From Hymenobacter psychrotolerans DSM 18569 (lineage in GTDB: Bacteria > Bacteroidota > Bacteroidia > Cytophagales > Hymenobacteraceae): a stretch of 52,557 bases of DNA. Within the stretch, counting starts at the first letter, position 1; each line of letters begins with the position of its first letter. The translations under genes and the position numbers were made by a program. Shown here piece by piece: positions 49,405-52,557 of this stretch. The notes below the pieces were generated by a model that was given only the letters and a program-made list of their open reading frames with translations, was not told where the DNA came from and ran no database searches. The stretch lies in assembly GCF_900142395.1 (NCBI RefSeq), contig NZ_FRAS01000027.1:1-52557 (forward strand). Direction: 5' to 3'.

Positions 49405-49992
49405 TTAGATTACTGATACGGTTTGATTGTAGTTGTTGCCCAATACAAGCCACTGGTCCTTAGTTAACTGACGGCCAGCAATCCGTTGGCTCTTGACCTG
49501 CAGCAGTCCGCCAACCTCATCAACATAGGGGTAAATCCCCAAGTATTCTTGGCCTTTATAAGCTTGGATAAGTTGATTAGCTGGAGCCAGCGGAAGAATT
49601 GCTACCCTTCCATGTAGAGCATCACTAAATCCAAGTTCCCATGGCATCCATTGTGACGCGGCTGCATGTACCGAGGCAGCATAAATGAGAGTTTTGCTAT
49701 GCCGCATGGCTTCACGGAGCACTGCTGCAGTGCCCGGCGAAACTTTGCTTCTGTCTAGTTCAGGATTTTCAATCCAATCGACATAAACGCTTAGCCCCTT
49801 AGATTCTAAGAAAAGCTTTATTCCTTCAACCAGTTCTGCATCCTTGAATGCATGTGAAAGGAATACATCGTAGGAGTCGGTTGAGGTGAATGTTTTAACC
49901 GAGTTCCTCTTTAACCGTGTTGCGGATGACTCAAATAGTTGCGTATGCTTAGGTACGAAGCTGCGCACCTCATTTTCTGATATTAGAGCCAT
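49405..49992 (-). CDS. Second Thoeris-associated TIR-domain protein
   Basis: 195 residues. A canonical TIR domain follows a 40-residue N-terminal stretch: YDVFLSHAFKDAELVEGIKL, LSVYVDWIENPELDRSKV, then WMPWELGFSDA with E119 as the likely catalytic glutamate. It differs from the ThsB-type protein at the other end of the operon, which has the MTH538-like fold. Thoeris loci often carry several TIR sensors for different triggers; here two unlike TIR types share one ThsA. It is the first gene of the operon, 59 bp after the recombinase stop. Confidence 0.88.
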   Translation of the reverse strand: MALISENEVRSFVPKHTQLFESSATRLKRNSVKTFTSTDSYDVFLSHAFKDAELVEGIKLFLESKGLSVYVDWIENPELDRSKVSPGTAAVLREAMRHSKTLIYAASVHAAASQWMPWELGFSDALHGRVAILPLAPANQLIQAYKGQEYLGIYPYVDEVGGLLQVKSQRIAGRQLTKDQWLVLGNNYNQTVSVI

Positions 49993-50051
49993 CCAGTAAA
50001 TATTATAAATGTGTAGCCTGAAAAAGGATGGGCTAAGGTACCATTGTTCGC

Positions 50052-51065
50052 TTATAGCCCAAGATTCTGGGCAGCATTAAAACTCACCACGTCATCCAGC
50101 CGGGAGTAGCGGTCAATCATAGCGTCGGTTTTCTGCTTCGTCTGGTTCTTGATGAACCGGTTGGACTGACCTCGTAGCACGGATATCGTAATAAAGGAGA
50201 CGCGCAGGGAGTGGGCCGAGTAGTTCTTCTCCGGAACCTTGTGACCGTCCTCGTCGTGGTTCAGGTGCAACTGAACCAACTCGTTTACACGCAAAGGAGA
50301 CAGCCGCTTCAAGGTGGGCATGGCTTGGCCTTTTACCTTGCCTCGCTTTAAGGAAACGAATAGCGGACCTGTATTCCGGCCCAACTGCTGCAGCCAGGCC
50401 CGGGTGCAGCGAACGGGGCAAAAGGCCGATGTCGCAGCGTAGAACACGGCTTTGTCTTCGACCTCGCCGGCCTGGTTGGTTTTGCTCTTGGCCAAGTGTA
50501 CAATCAGTGCTTTTTCCGTAAACTCTAGGTGTTCCACGTCCAAAGCCACGAGCTCCGAGCGACGGAAGGCACCGGCGAAGCCCAGCAAGAGCAATGCCCG
50601 GTCGCGCAGGCCTGCCGTGGTCGTGACGTCCAGGCGCCGGATGCTTTCCTTGAGCTCCTCCACGGTGAATGCCGGCGCCTGCTTCTGCCGCTTGCCCAGC
50701 GTGCGGGTGATGCCTTCCATGACCAACGCCAACTCGTCGGCCCGCACCGGCGACAGGTACCCGCGCAGTTGGTGGTGCTTGTGGATGGCGGCCAGGTGCC
50801 GCCGGATGGTGGAGAGCTTGCGCGGGATGTCGGCCAGGTCGGCCACGTACCGGGCGAGGGTGGCCACGTCAGCCGGCAGTTGGTTCAGGCCGTGGAGCTG
50901 GCAGAAGTCCCCGAAGCTTTTCAGGTCGGCCGAGTACGCGAGCACCGTGTTGTCGGCGCCCTCCAGGCCGGCCTTGATGTAGCGGGCCACGTTGGCCGCG
51001 GCCGTCGACAGCTGCGAGCCCAGGGCCTGCGGCTCGTCGGGAATTCGGGTGATTTCGGTGCTCAT
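50052..51065 (-). CDS. Tyrosine recombinase (phage-integrase/Xer-like)
   Basis: 337 residues. N-terminal SAM-like core-binding domain (LAYSADLKSFGDFCQLHGLN); C-terminal catalytic domain with R169 (GAFRRSELVAL), K193/K195 (LAKSKTNQ), HxxR as H285 and R288 (SAHSLRVSF) and nucleophile Y320 (DRYSRLDD). The second His/Trp seems replaced (IKNQTKQKTDAM). A 35-bp inverted repeat lies 14 bp upstream of its ATG, likely its recombination site. It may resolve plasmid dimers or mobilise the neighbouring defence genes. Confidence 0.88.
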   Translation of the reverse strand: MSTEITRIPDEPQALGSQLSTAAANVARYIKAGLEGADNTVLAYSADLKSFGDFCQLHGLNQLPADVATLARYVADLADIPRKLSTIRRHLAAIHKHHQLRGYLSPVRADELALVMEGITRTLGKRQKQAPAFTVEELKESIRRLDVTTTAGLRDRALLLLGFAGAFRRSELVALDVEHLEFTEKALIVHLAKSKTNQAGEVEDKAVFYAATSAFCPVRCTRAWLQQLGRNTGPLFVSLKRGKVKGQAMPTLKRLSPLRVNELVQLHLNHDEDGHKVPEKNYSAHSLRVSFITISVLRGQSNRFIKNQTKQKTDAMIDRYSRLDDVVSFNAAQNLGL

Positions 51066-51078
51066 GGCGGCAAGATAC

Positions 51079-51113
51079 TTTAGGTATCATAATTAAACGT
51101 TATGATGCCTAAA
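51079..51113. repeat. dif-like inverted repeat upstream of the recombinase
   Basis: TTTAGGTATCATAA-TTAAACG-TTATGATGCCTAAA: 14-bp arms matching at 13 positions, with a 7-bp centre. This is the shape of a tyrosine-recombinase core site (two arms of about 11 bp around 6-8 bp). It also overlaps where the recombinase promoter should be, so it could serve as an operator. Confidence 0.65.
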
Positions 51114-51219
51114 CTTTACACTGAGCAGTCCAAGCAGTCAGATGTGAAAATTAGAGTCAAAGCAACTTGTTAGTACATTTACCAACCGCCCTTCTGCTTA
51201 TTCTACTGGCTTTCTCTGT

Positions 51220-52146
51220 ATGGCAAAACTTTACCTTCTACAGTTTCTACTCCTTATTATAAGTGTACCCGCGCTGGCCCAGCGACCCAAGCCCGCCGCA
51301 GTTTCGTTGCCGCCCGCCGATACGGTCTATTTCGACCGGGACTGGGAACGCACCGAAACGCTGGAGGAAGTGGCCTACGCCCGCATTGCCCGCCACGATG
51401 CCGCCGGCAAAACCATTGGCACGGTGCGCGACTACTTCTATCCGTCCTGGAAAAAGCAGTGGGAAGGCAAGATGGCCAGCGAAGCCCCCGACAAGCCCAC
51501 GGGACTGTGTTGCAGTTGGCATGAAAACGGCCAGGTTAGCTTTAAGGGCACGTACGTCAACGGCGTGCAGCAGTCCGACTTTCGCAGCTGGCGCGACGAT
51601 GGCCGGGAAATCAAGTGCAAGTCTCTCATGCAGGAGGCATTGCCGCTGAGCACCGCCTCGATTCACTGCAGCAACTGCATGCACATTAGCCGCAAGGTCT
51701 TCACGGTGGACATCCCCGAGGGCACGGTGGGCATCGTCTACAAGCTGGACGTGCGCGACGAAGGCCAGCCCCCGGTGTCGTGGTCCACGGCCCTGGCCCT
51801 GGCTGGCGTTGTCGGTACGGGCGGCATGTCCGCGCCCGCCCTGCTAACAACGGCGGCTACGGCCTTGACGAAGCAGGGCAACAATGCGCCGCCCACCGTG
51901 AGCACCAAATGCCACTGGTACATCACCCCCGACGAAGCAGCAGCGCAGCAGTTTCTGGACACGAAAGGCTACATCAAGGACGTGAAAAATTGCCTGCGCG
52001 TAGCCTCCAACACCCCCCAGGAAACCCGGCCCATCAGCCTGCCGCCCGGCATCCGGCGCTTGTATGTGTGCGTGAACAACGACAACTACACCACCGACGC
52101 CACGGCGACGTTGAGCGTGACGGCGCTGGTGCAGACCTGCAAGTAG
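51220..52146 (+). CDS. Secreted protein of unknown function with MORN-like repeat
   Basis: 308 residues. A signal peptide (LLQFLLLIISVPALAQRP) leads to a region with a MORN-like turn pattern (WHENGQVSFKGTYVNGVQQS, FRSWRDDGREIKC). A Cys-bearing region follows (STASIHCSNCMHISRK). The C-terminal half (GTVGIVYKLDVRDEG, TKCHWYITPDEAAAQQFLDT, IRRLYVCVNNDNY) is not recognised. It is likely to be periplasmic or surface-bound. It points towards the partial gene at the window end. Confidence 0.75.
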   Translation: MAKLYLLQFLLLIISVPALAQRPKPAAVSLPPADTVYFDRDWERTETLEEVAYARIARHDAAGKTIGTVRDYFYPSWKKQWEGKMASEAPDKPTGLCCSWHENGQVSFKGTYVNGVQQSDFRSWRDDGREIKCKSLMQEALPLSTASIHCSNCMHISRKVFTVDIPEGTVGIVYKLDVRDEGQPPVSWSTALALAGVVGTGGMSAPALLTTAATALTKQGNNAPPTVSTKCHWYITPDEAAAQQFLDTKGYIKDVKNCLRVASNTPQETRPISLPPGIRRLYVCVNNDNYTTDATATLSVTALVQTCK

Positions 52147-52161
52147 GAAGCCGGCTGCCCT

Positions 52162-52557
52162 TTAATAGTGAAGCGTCAGGCCGGCGCCCCACTTGTAGTC
52201 GCTGTCGTAGTTGGTGCTCAGCGACACGTATTTGCTGACCATGTAGCGGAAGGCGACGTTGTACTCGCGGTCGGTGTTCACCAGCAGGTCGGCGAAGAAG
52301 TTGTTGCTCAGGGGCAGGTCCGTGCGCTTCAGCTGCAGGCGCACCTTGCCGTTGCTGTCCAGGCGCAGCTCCGAGCGCACGAGCAGCGGCAGCAGGTAGT
52401 ACAGGCCCACGTCGAACACGCGCCGGTTGTTTTTGGTGTTCCGTTCGCCCTCCGCCAGCAGCGTGCGGTTGTTGCGGTAGTCGAAGCCGACGAAGGCGGC
52501 GAGAAACTGCCGGTTGTCGAGGTAGCGCAGCAGGTGGGTTTCGGTTTCGAAGTTGCC
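52162..52557 (-). CDS. C-terminal end of an outer-membrane-barrel-like protein (partial)
   Basis: 131 codons, open through the right window edge. It alternates polar and hydrophobic residues as beta strands do: NRQFLAAFVGFDYRNN, VFDVGLYYLLPLLVRSELRL, VAFRYMVSKYVSLSTNYDSD, and ends YKWGAGLTLHY with the terminal aromatic residue of outer-membrane barrels. Similar C-termini occur in copper-resistance CopB-like barrels and in some Bacteroidota multicopper oxidase proteins. That is only a suggestion, because the N-terminal part is missing. Confidence 0.6.
   Translation of the reverse strand, partial: GNFETETHLLRYLDNRQFLAAFVGFDYRNNRTLLAEGERNTKNNRRVFDVGLYYLLPLLVRSELRLDSNGKVRLQLKRTDLPLSNNFFADLLVNTDREYNVAFRYMVSKYVSLSTNYDSDYKWGAGLTLHY

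Overview
The window looks like part of a plasmid (or an integrated plasmid) from a GC-rich member of the Bacteroidota, most likely Hymenobacter or a close relative. The evidence is type IX secretion C-terminal domains, a CzcA-CzcC fusion of the Bacteroidota kind, promoters with a TAnnTTTG -7 box, a DUF6660-type protein, and a Rep_3/RepB-type initiator next to an iteron array. The assignment rests on protein features read by eye; no database was searched.

Layout. 1-2.6 kb: the 3' end of an ISAs1-family transposase gene, cleanly interrupted by an IS3-family element, then a serine resolvase with a palindromic upstream region. 2.7-9.2 kb: a block of secreted proteins (a gliding-motility-type T9SS protein with PKD and Ig-like repeats, an M4 metalloprotease with a T9SS tail, two lipoproteins). 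9.3-18.7 kb: a divalent-metal efflux operon read leftwards: DUF6660 protein, CzcA-CzcC fusion, CzcB, Fur/Zur-type regulator, small His-rich cation transporter, Zn/Cd/Co P-type ATPase. 18.8-21.9 kb: the plasmid initiator gene and its iterons, separated by a second copy of the IS3-family element. 22.2-24.7 kb: a small unknown gene, then an OLD-family nuclease gene coupled to a KTSC-domain gene. 24.9-46.2 kb: an MmeI-like type II restriction-modification gene split by a 17,958-bp Tn3-family transposon. 46.5-50 kb: an AT-richer Thoeris defence locus (ThsA with SIR2 and SLOG domains, two TIR proteins in the same operon, a third TIR-like gene pointing towards them). 50-51.1 kb: a tyrosine recombinase with a dif-like inverted repeat just upstream. 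51.2 kb to the end: a secreted protein of unknown function and the C-terminus of an outer-membrane-barrel-like protein running off the window.

How it works together. The right half is a plasmid-borne defence island (OLD/KTSC, MmeI-like RM, Thoeris). Its RM gene was hit by a Tn3-family transposon inside the SAM-binding motif I; the 38-bp terminal inverted repeats are perfect and the 5-bp target duplication AACTT is intact. The transposon carries no recognisable antibiotic or metal resistance gene. Its cargo is a membrane and ion-stress module: three different MscS-family channels, a DUF2254 membrane protein, a CPA-type Na+/H+ antiporter, a DUF305 protein, a DUF389 protein, and a many-PAS histidine kinase with a single-domain response regulator. 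This transposon, together with the multi-TIR Thoeris locus, is the best candidate for something new here.
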